Positions 1 to 9,320 of a stretch of DNA of 49,623 bases are shown piece after piece (the stretch's first letter is position 1; the number at the start of each line of letters is the position of its first letter). The position numbers were made by a program, and so were the translations under genes. This DNA comes from Pseudomonadota bacterium (GTDB lineage: Bacteria > Pseudomonadota > Alphaproteobacteria > Caulobacterales > Caulobacteraceae): the NCBI GenBank assembly GCA_023424215.1, contig JAFAEC010000003.1:1-49623 (forward strand). The letters run 5' to 3'. The notes under the pieces are model-generated. The model did no database searches, was not told where the DNA came from, and saw only the letters and a program-made list of their open reading frames with translations.

Positions 1-90
1 GCCCCGGCTCCGGCGCAGCCGCCGGCCGGCAACGCTCCGGCGGCCGGCAACGCTCCGGCGGCCGCGCCGGCCGACGCCGCTCGCCCGTGA
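1..90 (+). CDS. C-terminus of an Ala/Pro-rich protein (partial)
   Basis: The reading frame is open from base 1 and stops at a TGA at 88-90. The visible 29 residues are almost only Ala, Pro, Gly and Asn, with the hexamer AGNAPA repeated twice, so this is a low-complexity tail with no domain. In alphaproteobacteria the gene just before bamB is often a tetratricopeptide-type membrane protein; that identity is inference from gene order only. The stop overlaps a possible GTG start of bamB (GTGA at 87-90), and the two genes are probably co-transcribed. Confidence 0.6.
   Translation, partial: APAPAQPPAGNAPAAGNAPAAAPADAARP
25..60 (+). repeat. 18-bp tandem repeat, two copies
   Basis: Two identical 18-bp units (25-42 and 43-60), each coding Ala-Gly-Asn-Ala-Pro-Ala in the tail of the partial upstream gene. 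The array may continue to the left of the window. It is an in-frame coding repeat that could vary in copy number by slippage. Confidence 0.8.
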
Positions 91-113
91 CCTCCGTTCC
101 CAGGACGCCCGCC

Positions 114-1529
114 ATGAATCGTGTGCTCAAAGTCGCCCTGCTGTGCGGTCTCGCCGTCACCGTCGCCTCGTGCGGCACGGTGCGGCGCGCCCTGCCGTTC
201 GGCCTCGGTGGTCAGGACCAGCCCGCGGCCACCGCGACCGAGGGGCAGCGCATCTCGGTTCTCGAGTTCGAGCAGCAACTGGCGCCCTCCGCCGCCCTGG
301 CCGGGCGCGACTTCTTCCTGCCGGGCCCGCAGGCGGCCACGGCCTGGACCCAGCCCGGCGGCGGGGCCGACAACGTGGTCGAACACGTCATCGCCGGCGC
401 GGACCTGACCGTCGCCTGGCGGCGCGACATCGGAACGGGCTCGTCGCGAGTCCACCAGGTCATGGCCCCGGTGGTCGCCGACAACGGCCGGGTCTTCGTG
501 CTGGACGGCGAATCCACGGTCACGGCGGTTGACGCGGGCAGCGGCGACGTCGCCTGGCGCACGGACATCAAGCCCGAAGAGACCGAGGCCGCGCGCGGCC
601 TGTTCAGCTTCGGCGGCGGCTCGGGCGGCGGCGGCTTCGGCGGCGGCGTGGCCATCGGCGGCGGCAAGGTCTTCGTGGCCTCCGGCTACCGCACGGTGAC
701 CGCCCTCGATCAGGCGACCGGAGCCGTGCTGTGGACGACGCCGGTGGACGTGCCGATCCACGGCGCCCCGACCGTGTCCGGTTCCCGGGTCTTCGTCGTC
801 GACGTCGAGAACCAGATGTTCGCCTTCGACGTGAACACCGGCCTGCAGGACTGGTCCTATCGCGGCATCCCCGAGCCGGCCCGCATCATGCGCGCCTCCA
901 GCCCGGCGGTGACCGGCGACACGGTCATCGCGCCCTTCTCCTCGGGCGAACTGATCGCCCTGCGCGCCTCGACCGGCCAGTCGCTGTGGACCCAGGTCCT
1001 GTCGCGCACCACCCGGACCAGCGCGCTTTCCGAGATCCGCGACATCGCCGGCCGTCCGGTGATCAGCCGCGGCGTCGTCTACGCCATCAGCCACGCGGGG
1101 CAGATGGCCGCCCTCGACGTCCGTTCCGGCCAGCCGAAGTGGCAACTGCCGGTCTCGGGCGTGAATGCGCCGCTGCCGGTCGGCGACGTCGTTTATGTGG
1201 TGTCGAAGACCGGCGAACTGACCGTGGTCAACCGCGAGTCGGGACAGGTCTACTGGACCCGCGACCTGAACGCCGAACGGTCGCGCAAGGAAGGCGGATT
1301 CCTCGGCTTCTTCGATCGCACCGTGACCCCGAAATGGTCGGGGCCGCTGCTGGCCTCCAACCGTCTGGTGCTGGTCAACTCGGACGGCGAGCTGGTGGCC
1401 TTCGATCCCAAGACGGGCGCCCAGACCGCCTCGGTGCGTCTCGGCGGAGCGGCCTACATCGCCCCGGCCGCCTACAACGGCGCCCTGTATGTGCTCACCG
1501 ATCGGGGCGTTCTGGTCAGCATCCGCTGA
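114..1529 (+). CDS. bamB: Outer-membrane assembly lipoprotein BamB
   Basis: BamB is the beta-propeller lipoprotein of the BAM complex, which inserts beta-barrel proteins into the outer membrane from the periplasmic side. The 471-residue product starts with a lipoprotein signal whose lipobox VASC puts the lipidated cysteine at residue 20. PQQ-like propeller repeats follow (for example VTAVDAGSGDVAWR, VTALDQATGAVLW, VAFDPKTGAQ). The ATG at 114 is preferred because AGGA lies 8 bases upstream and the signal peptide then has a normal short n-region; a GTG at 87 would add nine residues and overlap the previous stop. An unusual glycine-rich stretch sits at about residues 163-185. The gene is followed by der after 32 bp, a common alphaproteobacterial order. 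Confidence 0.9.
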   Translation: MNRVLKVALLCGLAVTVASCGTVRRALPFGLGGQDQPAATATEGQRISVLEFEQQLAPSAALAGRDFFLPGPQAATAWTQPGGGADNVVEHVIAGADLTVAWRRDIGTGSSRVHQVMAPVVADNGRVFVLDGESTVTAVDAGSGDVAWRTDIKPEETEAARGLFSFGGGSGGGGFGGGVAIGGGKVFVASGYRTVTALDQATGAVLWTTPVDVPIHGAPTVSGSRVFVVDVENQMFAFDVNTGLQDWSYRGIPEPARIMRASSPAVTGDTVIAPFSSGELIALRASTGQSLWTQVLSRTTRTSALSEIRDIAGRPVISRGVVYAISHAGQMAALDVRSGQPKWQLPVSGVNAPLPVGDVVYVVSKTGELTVVNRESGQVYWTRDLNAERSRKEGGFLGFFDRTVTPKWSGPLLASNRLVLVNSDGELVAFDPKTGAQTASVRLGGAAYIAPAAYNGALYVLTDRGVLVSIR

Positions 1530-1561
1530 CGGAATCCCTCCAGACGCGTTAGAAGGCCGGC

Positions 1562-3193
1562 ATGGCTCTGAAGGTCGCCATCGTCGGCCGCCCCAATGTG
1601 GGCAAGTCGACCCTGTTCAACCGCCTCGTCGGCAAGCGCCTCGCGCTGGTCGATGACCGCCCCGGCGTGACCCGTGACCGGCGCTATGCCGACGGGACCA
1701 TCGGCGACATGGACCTGACCCTGATCGACACCGCCGGCTACGAGGACGTCACCGACGAGAGCCTCGAGGCCCGCATGCGCGAGCAGACCGAGGCGGCCAT
1801 CGACGACGCCGAGCTGATCCTGTTCATGATGGACGCCCGCGAGGGGGTGACCTCGCTGGACCGCATCTTCGCCGACCGCCTGCGCAAGGTCGACAAGCCG
1901 GTCATCCTGCTGGCCAACAAGTCCGAGAGCCGCGAGAGCGGCGGCGGGGTGGGGGAGGCGCACGCCCTCGGCTTCGGCGAGCCGGTGCCCCTGTCGGCCG
2001 AGCACGGGGAGGGCATGGCCGATCTCTACCAGGCCATCCTCGTCGCCACGTCGGACATGCAGCTGGCCGAAAGCGACGCGGACGAGGGCGACAAGCCGAT
2101 CCGCATCGCCGTCATCGGCCGCCCCAACGCCGGCAAGTCGACCCTGATCAACCGCCTGCTCGGCGAGGACCGGCTTCTGACCGGGCCCGAGGCAGGCATC
2201 ACCCGCGACTCCATCTCCGTCGACTGGGAGTACGAGGGCCGCGCCATCCGCTTCGTCGATACCGCCGGCATGCGCCGCAAGGCCCGGGTGCAGGAGAAGC
2301 TGGAGAAGCTGTCGGTCGCCGACACCATCCGCGCCATCACCTTCGCCGAGGTGGTGGTGCTGGTCATGGACAAGGACAACGCCTTCGACATCCAGGACCT
2401 GCAGCTCGCAGACCTGGTCGAGCGCGAGGGCCGGGCGCTGGTCTATGTCGCCTCCAAGTGGGACCTCGAGGAGGAGCCGCAGGCCCGGCTCGCCGAGCTC
2501 AAGCGCCTCGCAGACGACAAGCTGCCCCAGCTCAAGGGTGCGCCCTTCGTGGCCCTGTCGGCCCATTCCGGCCGCGGCGTGGAGCGGCTGATGCCGGCGA
2601 TCCTGCAGGCCTGGGACACCTGGTCGGTCAAGGTGAAGACGCGCGACCTCAACGACTGGCTGGCCCTGGCGGTGCAGCGGCATCCGCCGCCCGCCGTCGA
2701 CGGCAAGCGCATCAAGCCCAAATACATCGCCCAGACCAAGGCCCGGCCGCCGACCTTCGTGCTCTTCTCCAGCCGCGCTTCGGCCATGCCCGATCACTAC
2801 AAGCGCTATCTGGTCAACTCGATCCGCGAGAGCTTCGACCTGCCCGGCACGCCGGTCCGCCTGACCGTCAAGTCCGGCTCGGCCAACCCCTACGCCGAGG
2901 GCGGCGCCAAGTCCGGCCCCGAGCGCTTCAAGGGCGCGGCGAAGACCGCGCCGAAGCGGGTGCAGAAGGCCGAGAAGGCCGAGGCGGTGTCGAAGCTGCC
3001 GGGCAAGGCGCTGGAGGCGAAGACCCGCGCCGGGTTCAAGCCGAAGGTGAAGCCGCTCGGCGGCCTCAAGGCCTCGGCCTCGAAGAAGGCCGGCAGCAGC
3101 GTCGCCGTCCAGAAGGGCGCACGCGGCGGCGCTCGCCAGGTGTCCCGCTCGGGCCGTATTCGCACCGGGCAGAAGGGCGGATCCAAGCGCTAG
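1562..3193 (+). CDS. der: Ribosome biogenesis GTPase Der (EngA)
   Basis: Der is an essential tandem GTPase that helps mature the 50S ribosomal subunit in the cytoplasm. The 543-residue product has two G domains, with P-loops GRPNVGKS at residues 9-16 and GRPNAGKS at about 186-193, an NKSE G4 motif near residue 120, and a KH-like domain up to about residue 460. Der is usually around 490 residues long; here the end carries an extra Lys/Ala/Gly-rich basic tail of roughly 60 residues that probably contacts rRNA (inference). The start ATG lies 32 bp after bamB. The TAG stop is shared with the convergent SDR gene in a CTAG palindrome at 3190-3193. Confidence 0.96.
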   Translation: MALKVAIVGRPNVGKSTLFNRLVGKRLALVDDRPGVTRDRRYADGTIGDMDLTLIDTAGYEDVTDESLEARMREQTEAAIDDAELILFMMDAREGVTSLDRIFADRLRKVDKPVILLANKSESRESGGGVGEAHALGFGEPVPLSAEHGEGMADLYQAILVATSDMQLAESDADEGDKPIRIAVIGRPNAGKSTLINRLLGEDRLLTGPEAGITRDSISVDWEYEGRAIRFVDTAGMRRKARVQEKLEKLSVADTIRAITFAEVVVLVMDKDNAFDIQDLQLADLVEREGRALVYVASKWDLEEEPQARLAELKRLADDKLPQLKGAPFVALSAHSGRGVERLMPAILQAWDTWSVKVKTRDLNDWLALAVQRHPPPAVDGKRIKPKYIAQTKARPPTFVLFSSRASAMPDHYKRYLVNSIRESFDLPGTPVRLTVKSGSANPYAEGGAKSGPERFKGAAKTAPKRVQKAEKAEAVSKLPGKALEAKTRAGFKPKVKPLGGLKASASKKAGSSVAVQKGARGGARQVSRSGRIRTGQKGGSKR

Positions 3194-3942
3194 ACCAGCG
3201 CCGCCGCTCCCGGGCCGTCCTTCCACTCGCGGAAGCTGACCTTCAGCGGCGGCTCGCGGTCGGGCCGGGCCAGCTCGACGATCAGCGGGCCGATCTCCGA
3301 CGGATGCGGGTTCTGCTCCGGATCCTCGCCCGGATAGGCCTGGGCCCGCATCTGCGTCCGCATCCGGCCCGGATCGAGCACCGCCACACGGATCTTCAGG
3401 CTTTCCAGCTCGTCCGCCCAGCAGCGCATCAGCGTCTCGGCCCCGGCCTTGGTGGCGGCGTAGACGCCCCAGAAGGCGCGCGGCGTCGTCGCCACGCTGG
3501 TGGTCAGGTGGATCACCCGCCCGGCGTCGGAGGCCCGCAGCAGCGGCTCCAGCGAGCGGATCAGGCGGTAGACGGCGGTGAAGTTGGTCCGCTCCACCTT
3601 GGCGAACTGGCGCGGATCGGCGTGCGACACTGGCGACAGGCCCTCGGCGCCCAGCGTCGCCGCCGCCTGCACCCAGATGTCGAGCCGGCCGAAGCGCTCG
3701 TAGATGGCTCCGCCCAGGCGGTCGATGGCGCCGCCGTCGACGAGGTCGAACGGGATCAGGGTGGCGTGCCGACCGGTCGCCGCGAAGATGGCGTCGTCCA
3801 GCTCCTCCAGCCCGCCCTCGGTGCGGCCCGTGGCGATCACGTGCGCGCCGGCCTTCGCCAGCGCCAGGGCGCTCTCGTAGCCGATGCCGCGCGAGGCCCC
3901 GACGACGAGGGCGATGCGGTCCTTGAGGGGGAGGTCGGTCAT
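3190..3942 (-). CDS. SDR family NAD(P)-dependent oxidoreductase
   Basis: A 250-residue classical short-chain dehydrogenase. The cofactor loop GASRGIG is at about residues 15-21 and the catalytic pair is Tyr161 and Lys165 (YAATK), with a serine-containing TTSVATT segment upstream. The usual NNAG motif is changed to VQAAA. The substrate cannot be read from the sequence. It is the last gene of the minus-strand radA-cvpA-purF-VOC-SDR series, 46 bp after the VOC gene. Its stop shares the bases CTAG with the convergent der stop, leaving no room for a terminator between the two genes. Confidence 0.88.
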   Translation of the reverse strand: MTDLPLKDRIALVVGASRGIGYESALALAKAGAHVIATGRTEGGLEELDDAIFAATGRHATLIPFDLVDGGAIDRLGGAIYERFGRLDIWVQAAATLGAEGLSPVSHADPRQFAKVERTNFTAVYRLIRSLEPLLRASDAGRVIHLTTSVATTPRAFWGVYAATKAGAETLMRCWADELESLKIRVAVLDPGRMRTQMRAQAYPGEDPEQNPHPSEIGPLIVELARPDREPPLKVSFREWKDGPGAAALV

Positions 3943-3988
3943 GCCGCGCGGATAGCGCGGCGCGGGTCGGGCCGGAAGGCGGGAGGGA

Positions 3989-4333
3989 TCAGAAACCGGG
4001 GGCGGGTTGCCACAGGCTGAAGCTGACGCCCTGGTCGTCCTCGACCACCGCGGTTCGCCCCGACCGGCCGTCCGACGGCACCGCCGCCTTGCCGCCCAGC
4101 TCCGCCACCCGCTCGCACAGGGCGTCGACGTCGTCGACGCGGAAGTACAGGTGCTCGTTGTTCTTCGGCCGCTCGACCTTGACGAAGCCGAAGGGCGGCT
4201 GGGTGTCGGCTACGTGGGCGTAGGCTGTATGCGACTGGGCCTCGTCGAAGCGCCAGCCGAACAGGGCGCCGTAGAAGGCGCGCGCCTTGTCGATGTCCTG
4301 GGTGTCGATCGTGAAGTAGCCGAGCTGGACCAT
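3989..4333 (-). CDS. VOC (glyoxalase/bleomycin-resistance fold) protein
   Basis: A 114-residue single VOC domain with the paired beta-alpha-beta modules typical of the superfamily: it starts VQLGYFTIDTQDIDKARAFY and ends with VVEDDQGVSFSLWQP. Members include metal-dependent lyases, dioxygenases and binding proteins, and nothing here fixes the substrate. It follows purF by only 6 bp, so it is almost certainly in the same transcript. A specific link to purine synthesis is not implied. Confidence 0.85.
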   Translation of the reverse strand: MVQLGYFTIDTQDIDKARAFYGALFGWRFDEAQSHTAYAHVADTQPPFGFVKVERPKNNEHLYFRVDDVDALCERVAELGGKAAVPSDGRSGRTAVVEDDQGVSFSLWQPAPGF

Positions 4334-4339
4334 GAGCGC

Positions 4340-5854
4340 TTAAGCGCTCACCAGGAGCGAAAGTTGCCGGTTCGCCTCCTGCCGGCCGCCTTGTTCGATC
4401 TCCCGGTCCAGCAGGCGGGTGGGATACTCCCCGGTGAAGTAGTGGTCCGTGAACTGCGGATTGACCGGATCCCGCGGACCCGCCTCGAGGGCGCCGTACA
4501 GGCCATCGACCGAGAGGAAGCCCAGCGAGTCGACCTCGAGGTAGGCCCGCATCTCCTCCAGCGACTTGTTGGCGGCGATCAACTGGTCCCGCTCGGGCAT
4601 GTCGATGCCGTAGAAGTCCGGGTACAGGATCGGCGGGGAGGCCGAGCGGAGGTGCACCTCGGCCGCGCCGGCCGCGCGCACCGCCCGCACCAGCTTCACC
4701 GAGGTGGTGCCGCGCACGATCGAGTCGTCGATCAGCACCACCCGCTTGCCCGCCAGCACCGCCTTGTTCGGGCTGTGCTTCATGCGCACCCCCTTCTGGC
4801 GGGCGCCCTGGCTGGGCTGGATGAAGGTGCGGCCCAGATAGTGGCTGCGGATGATGCCCATCTCGTAGGGGATGCCGCTCTCCTGGGCGTAGCCCAGCGC
4901 CGCCGGCACGCCGGAATCCGGCACCGGCACGACCACGTCGGCCTCGACCGCATGCTCGCGCGCCAGCTGGCGGCCCATGCGCTTGCGCACCTCGTAGACC
5001 GACTTGCCGTCGAGGATGCTGTCCGGGCGGGAGAAGTAGACGTATTCGAACAGGCAGGGTCGGGCGGCCTTCTGCGGGAAGGGCTTCTCCGAGCGCAGGC
5101 CGTCATGGTCGATGACCACCACCTCGCCGTTCTCCACGTCACGGACGAACTCCGCGCCGATCGTGTCCAGCGCGCAGGTCTCCGAGGCCAGCACCCAGGC
5201 GTCGCCAAGCCGGCCCAGCACCAGCGGCCGGATGCCCAGCGGGTCGCGGGCGCCGATCAGCTTGGAGCGGGTGGCGCAGACGAGGGCGTAGCCGCCCTCG
5301 ATGCGGCCGATGGCGTCGATGAAGCGGTCGACGATCTTCGCCTTCCGGCTGCGGGCGATCAGGTGAAGGATGACCTCGGAGTCGGAGGTCGACTGGAAGA
5401 TCGCGCCTTCCGAGACAAGTTGGCTGTGCAGATACTTGAAATTGGTCAGGTTGCCATTGTGGGCGATGGCGATGCCGCCCTGGTCCAGGTCGGCGAACAT
5501 CGGCTGGATGTTGCGCAGGAAGCTGCCCCCGGCGGTGGAGTAGCGGGTGTGGCCCACGGCCGCGGAGCCCGGCATGCGGCGCGACAGGTCCGAGCCGCCG
5601 AAGGCCTCGCCGACCAGACCCATGTGCCGTTCGGTGTAGAAGCGCGCCTCATGCACGCTGGCGATCCCGCAGGCTTCCTGGCCGCGATGCTGCAGGGCGT
5701 GCAGACCCAGGGCCACGATGGCGGAGCCGGCGTCGGGCTCGGCGCCCCAGACGCCGCAGACGCCGCATTCGAGTCGCGGACGATCGTCGTCGACGTCCCG
5801 GAAATGCTCCCGGTGGACGACCGGTTCGGCGATGCAATGCTCGAGGCGGCTCAT
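4340..5854 (-). CDS. purF: Amidophosphoribosyltransferase PurF
   Basis: PurF carries out the first committed step of purine synthesis, making phosphoribosylamine from PRPP and glutamine. The 504-residue product has a short propeptide that would be removed to expose Cys30 (in LECGVCGVWG) as the N-terminal nucleophile of the glutaminase domain. HALQHRGQEACGI follows. The PRPP loop VVLIDDSIVRGTTS lies in the C-terminal phosphoribosyltransferase domain. It sits 27 bp after cvpA, the same pairing as the cvpA-purF operon known in enterobacteria. No PurR-type or guanine-riboswitch-like structure was seen upstream. Confidence 0.97.
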   Translation of the reverse strand: MSRLEHCIAEPVVHREHFRDVDDDRPRLECGVCGVWGAEPDAGSAIVALGLHALQHRGQEACGIASVHEARFYTERHMGLVGEAFGGSDLSRRMPGSAAVGHTRYSTAGGSFLRNIQPMFADLDQGGIAIAHNGNLTNFKYLHSQLVSEGAIFQSTSDSEVILHLIARSRKAKIVDRFIDAIGRIEGGYALVCATRSKLIGARDPLGIRPLVLGRLGDAWVLASETCALDTIGAEFVRDVENGEVVVIDHDGLRSEKPFPQKAARPCLFEYVYFSRPDSILDGKSVYEVRKRMGRQLAREHAVEADVVVPVPDSGVPAALGYAQESGIPYEMGIIRSHYLGRTFIQPSQGARQKGVRMKHSPNKAVLAGKRVVLIDDSIVRGTTSVKLVRAVRAAGAAEVHLRSASPPILYPDFYGIDMPERDQLIAANKSLEEMRAYLEVDSLGFLSVDGLYGALEAGPRDPVNPQFTDHYFTGEYPTRLLDREIEQGGRQEANRQLSLLVSA

Positions 5855-5881
5855 CGAAGACTCCGATGACGCGAGGAAAAA

Positions 5882-6478
5882 TCAGCGGGCGGCGGGCGTC
5901 CGCGAAGTATTGTCACTTTGCGGCGGGGGCAAGGCTTGGTCGTCGGAAAACCCTTCGCTCACGGATGAAGCGACCACCGGCGTGAGGGCGTCGGCGCCCC
6001 GGCCGATGCCCGGCAGGACGATCTGGATGAGCCGCGCCGCGCCCGCCGTGACGGGCCGGAGCGCCGCCTCGGACAGCCAGCGCGGGGTATTCTCGCCGGG
6101 CATGGCCGCCACCACCACCAGATGGATCGCCCCCAGCAGCACCAGCGCCCGGGCCGCGCCGACGAAGACGCCGAGAAAGCGGTCGACCCCGCCCAGCCGG
6201 GGGTGCGCCTGCGCCCGCCGCGACAGGACGGATCCGAAGATGCGTATGCCGAAATAGATCAGCAGGAAGGAGACGATGGCCGCCAGGATGGTCCCGCCCC
6301 AGTCCGGATCGACCAGGCCGCGTCCGACCGGCGCGGTCAGCGGCAGGGCCACCAGCGCCACGAAGGCCGCCAGAACGAAGCTGAGCAGGGTGATGAGTTC
6401 GCGCGTCGCTCCGCGCACCCACCCGGCGGCCGCCGAGAAGAGGATGACCAGGATGGCGATGACGTCGAATCCGGTCAT
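5882..6478 (-). CDS. cvpA: CvpA family membrane protein
   Basis: A 198-residue inner-membrane protein with about four hydrophobic segments in the first 150 residues. It opens with MTGFDVIAILVILFSAAAGW and GATRELITLLSF, as expected for the CvpA family (colicin V production protein, linked to cell envelope robustness in enterobacteria). The C-terminus is polar and poorly conserved. It lies between radA and purF with gaps of 27 bp on both sides, consistent with an operon. Confidence 0.9.
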   Translation of the reverse strand: MTGFDVIAILVILFSAAAGWVRGATRELITLLSFVLAAFVALVALPLTAPVGRGLVDPDWGGTILAAIVSFLLIYFGIRIFGSVLSRRAQAHPRLGGVDRFLGVFVGAARALVLLGAIHLVVVAAMPGENTPRWLSEAALRPVTAGAARLIQIVLPGIGRGADALTPVVASSVSEGFSDDQALPPPQSDNTSRTPAAR

Positions 6479-6505
6479 GCGGGCTCGGCTGCAGCTACGC
6501 CGGGA

Positions 6506-7870
6506 CTAGTAGCGGCTTTCCGAGATTCGTTCGACCGCCTCGCCGAGGCGGGCCACCGGGGTCAGGCGCACGCCCTTGTCCTTCACCGTCAGCGGCGGCG
6601 ACAGGGCATGGTCGAAGCCCAGCTTGGCGGCCTCGCGCAGGCGGGCCTCGGCCCGGCCGACGGCGCGCACCTCGCCCGACAGGCTGATCTCGCCGAACAC
6701 CACGCAGCCCTGCGGCAGGGGCATGTCGGTGGCCGAGCTGATCAGAGCGGCGGCCGCCGCCAGGTCCGCCGCCGGCTCGTTGATGCGCAGCCCGCCGGCG
6801 ACGTTGAGGTAGACGTCCCGGTCGCCGAACCCGAGGCCGCAACGCGCCTCCAGCACCGCCAGCACCATGGCCAGCCGGCCGGAATCCCAGCCGACCACCG
6901 CCCGGCGCGGCGTGCCATAGGCTGAGGGGGCGACCAGCGCCTGCACCTCGACCAGCACCGGCCGGGAACCCTCGATGCCGGCGAACACCGCCGAACCCGG
7001 CGCCCGCTCGGTGCTCTCGCCGAGGAACAGGGCCGACGGATTGGCCACCTCGCGCAGACCGGCGTCGCCCATTTCGAAGACGCCGATCTCGTCCGTGGCC
7101 CCGAACCGGTTCTTGCCGGCGCGCAGGATGCGGAACGGATAGCCGCGCTCGCCCTCGAAGCTGAGCACCGCGTCGACCATGTGCTCGACCACGCGCGGCC
7201 CGGCGATCTGGCCGTCCTTGGTGACATGGCCGACCAGCACCACGGCCACGCCCTGCGCCTTGGCCAGCCGCACCAATTCGCCGGCGCAGGCCCGGACCTG
7301 GGTGACCGAACCCGGCCCGGCCTCGTGGGCGTCGCTCCACAGGGTCTGGATCGAGTCGATGATGACGATGTCGAACTTCTCGCGCTTCAGCGTGCCGACG
7401 ATCTCGCGCAGGGCCGTGGCCGAGGCGAGGTTGACCGGCGCCGAGGCCAGACCCATCCGCTTCGCCCTGGCGCGGATCTGCTCCACCGCCTCCTCGCCCG
7501 AGATGTAGGCGACCGAGGCGCCGCGTAGGGCGGCCTTGGCCGTGACTTCGAGAAGCAGGGTCGACTTGCCGACGCCCGGGTCGCCGCCCAGCAGGATGGC
7601 GGATCCTGGCACCACGCCGCCACCGCATACGCGGTCGAACTCGCCGACGCCGGTGATGATCCGCGGCGGCTCGGGCGTGTCGGACTGCAGGGTTTCGAAC
7701 TGCACCCCGCGCGCCCGGCTGCTCGCCGCAGGCTTCAGCGCGCCCGGAGGCGCCGATCGGCTCTCCTCGACGATGCTGTTCCATTGCCCGCACGCGCCGC
7801 ACTGGCCGGCCCACTTTCCGTGCACCGCGCCGCAAGACTGACAGACATAGATCGCGCCATCCCGAGCCAT
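6506..7870 (-). CDS. radA: DNA repair protein RadA
   Basis: RadA is a RecA-like ATPase that promotes branch migration during recombinational repair. The 454-residue product begins with a C4 zinc finger (CQSCGAVHGKWAGQCGAC) and has a Walker A GGDPGVGKST, the family KNRFG motif (AGKNRFGATDEIG), and a Lon-protease-like C-terminal domain. The length matches the family. It is the first gene of the minus-strand run radA-cvpA-purF-VOC-SDR. The 154 bp before it separates it from a divergent amidohydrolase and should hold its promoter. Confidence 0.96.
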   Translation of the reverse strand: MARDGAIYVCQSCGAVHGKWAGQCGACGQWNSIVEESRSAPPGALKPAASSRARGVQFETLQSDTPEPPRIITGVGEFDRVCGGGVVPGSAILLGGDPGVGKSTLLLEVTAKAALRGASVAYISGEEAVEQIRARAKRMGLASAPVNLASATALREIVGTLKREKFDIVIIDSIQTLWSDAHEAGPGSVTQVRACAGELVRLAKAQGVAVVLVGHVTKDGQIAGPRVVEHMVDAVLSFEGERGYPFRILRAGKNRFGATDEIGVFEMGDAGLREVANPSALFLGESTERAPGSAVFAGIEGSRPVLVEVQALVAPSAYGTPRRAVVGWDSGRLAMVLAVLEARCGLGFGDRDVYLNVAGGLRINEPAADLAAAAALISSATDMPLPQGCVVFGEISLSGEVRAVGRAEARLREAAKLGFDHALSPPLTVKDKGVRLTPVARLGEAVERISESRY

Positions 7871-8024
7871 GCCGTGCGGCTTACATCACTCCGGCCGGGC
7901 AGGGCAGGGGGCGCCCGGCGCCCTACGACCGAATCTGACGTAGCCCCATCGGCCTTCTCAGGGCTCGCTGCCGTTGCGCCGCGGGCCGTCGGCATGCCAG
8001 CTTGGCCGCGTCAGGAGAATTTCC

Positions 8025-9320
8025 ATGCTGCACCGTCTGGCCGTCGCGGCCGCCGCCCTCGTCGTGACCTGCGGACTCGCCGTCCCGGCGGCTGCCGACA
8101 CCCTCGTGGTCACCGCCGACCGCATGGTCGATGTCGAGCGCGGCCGCTACGTCGACAACCCCGTGGTGGTCGTCGTCGACGGCCGCATCGTTTCCGTGGG
8201 GACCGCCGCGCCCGCGGCCTTGGCGCCCGACGCCGAACGCCTCGACCTGCCGGGCCTGACCCTGCTGCCCGGGCTGATCGACATGCATGTCCATCTCGCC
8301 TCGACCCCCTACGTCTCGGGATGGCGCGAGCTCGACTACGCCGACGATTTCGGACCGATCCTCCAGGTTCCGCACGCCCGCGCCAACCTCGACGCCGGCT
8401 TCACCACGGTGCGCAATCTCGGCGGCCCCGCCTTCGCCGACGTGGCCCTGATGCAGGCCATCGACGGCGGCTTCGTCCAGGGCCCGCGCATCGTTCCGTC
8501 AGGGACCTACATCGGCGCCACCGGCGGCCACTGCGACGAGACCGGCTTTCCCTATTCGATGCGGCGGACCAGCGACTTCGTCGCCGACGGCCCCGAGGCC
8601 ATGCGCCGGGTGGTTCGCGAGGTGCGCAAATACGGGGCGCGGGTGATCAAGATCTGCGCCACCGGCGGCGTCTTCTCGCGCAACACCGAGCCCGGTCAGC
8701 AGCAGCTCAGCTTCGAGGAGCTGAAGGCCGCCGCCGACGAGGCGCACATGTGGGGCCTGCGGGTCGCCGCCCACGCCCACGGCGCCGACGGCATCCGCGA
8801 CGCCATCCGCGCCGGCATCGACACCATCGAGCATGCCTCGATGATCGACGCCGAGGGGGTGCGCCTCGCGGTCGAGCGCGGGACCTGGCTGTCGATGGAC
8901 ATCTTCAACACCGACTTCACCCAGGAGACCGGCACCGAGTTCGGCGTCACCGAGGACAATCTGCGCAAGGACCGGGAGATCGCCCAGATCCAGCGCGACA
9001 ACTTCCGCCGGGCCCACGCGGCCGGGGCGCGGATGGTGTTCGGCTCCGACGCCGCCATCTATCCGCACGGCCGCAACGCGCGCCAGTTCGCGGTCATGGT
9101 CGAGTACGGCATGAGCCCGGCCGAGGCGATCCGCGCCGCCACCTGGAACGCGGCGCAGGCGCTGGGCATGGAGGGCGACGTCGGCGCGCTGGCCGTCGGC
9201 CGCTACGGCGACCTCATCGCCGTCGCGGGCGACCCGCTGGCGGACGTGCGGACGCTTGAGGACGTGGCCGTGGTGGTCAAGGGCGGCGAGGTCGCGAAGG
9301 ACGCCCGTCAGTCGCGATAG
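8025..9320 (+). CDS. Secreted metal-dependent amidohydrolase
   Basis: A 431-residue amidohydrolase-superfamily enzyme of the Xaa-Pro dipeptidase/imidazolonepropionase-like branch. It begins with a Sec signal peptide (MLHRLAVAAAALVVTCGLAV, cleavage near AAAD), so it should act in the periplasm or outside. Metal ligands are visible: HVH in LIDMHVHLAST, a lysine in VIKICATGG, histidines in AAHAHGADG and TIEHAS, and the aspartate in VFGSDAAIYPHG. The ATG at 8025 is chosen because AGGAG lies 7 bases upstream and it starts the signal peptide. The gene sits between radA and alr on the opposite strand, and its 3' end overlaps alr by 13 bp. The substrate is unknown; family members cleave dipeptides or lactones. 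Confidence 0.88.
   Translation: MLHRLAVAAAALVVTCGLAVPAAADTLVVTADRMVDVERGRYVDNPVVVVVDGRIVSVGTAAPAALAPDAERLDLPGLTLLPGLIDMHVHLASTPYVSGWRELDYADDFGPILQVPHARANLDAGFTTVRNLGGPAFADVALMQAIDGGFVQGPRIVPSGTYIGATGGHCDETGFPYSMRRTSDFVADGPEAMRRVVREVRKYGARVIKICATGGVFSRNTEPGQQQLSFEELKAAADEAHMWGLRVAAHAHGADGIRDAIRAGIDTIEHASMIDAEGVRLAVERGTWLSMDIFNTDFTQETGTEFGVTEDNLRKDREIAQIQRDNFRRAHAAGARMVFGSDAAIYPHGRNARQFAVMVEYGMSPAEAIRAATWNAAQALGMEGDVGALAVGRYGDLIAVAGDPLADVRTLEDVAVVVKGGEVAKDARQSR

Noticed and set aside
1472..3226. A 584-residue open frame antisense to der
   Set aside because: Der is unmistakable on the plus strand; the antisense product is low complexity.
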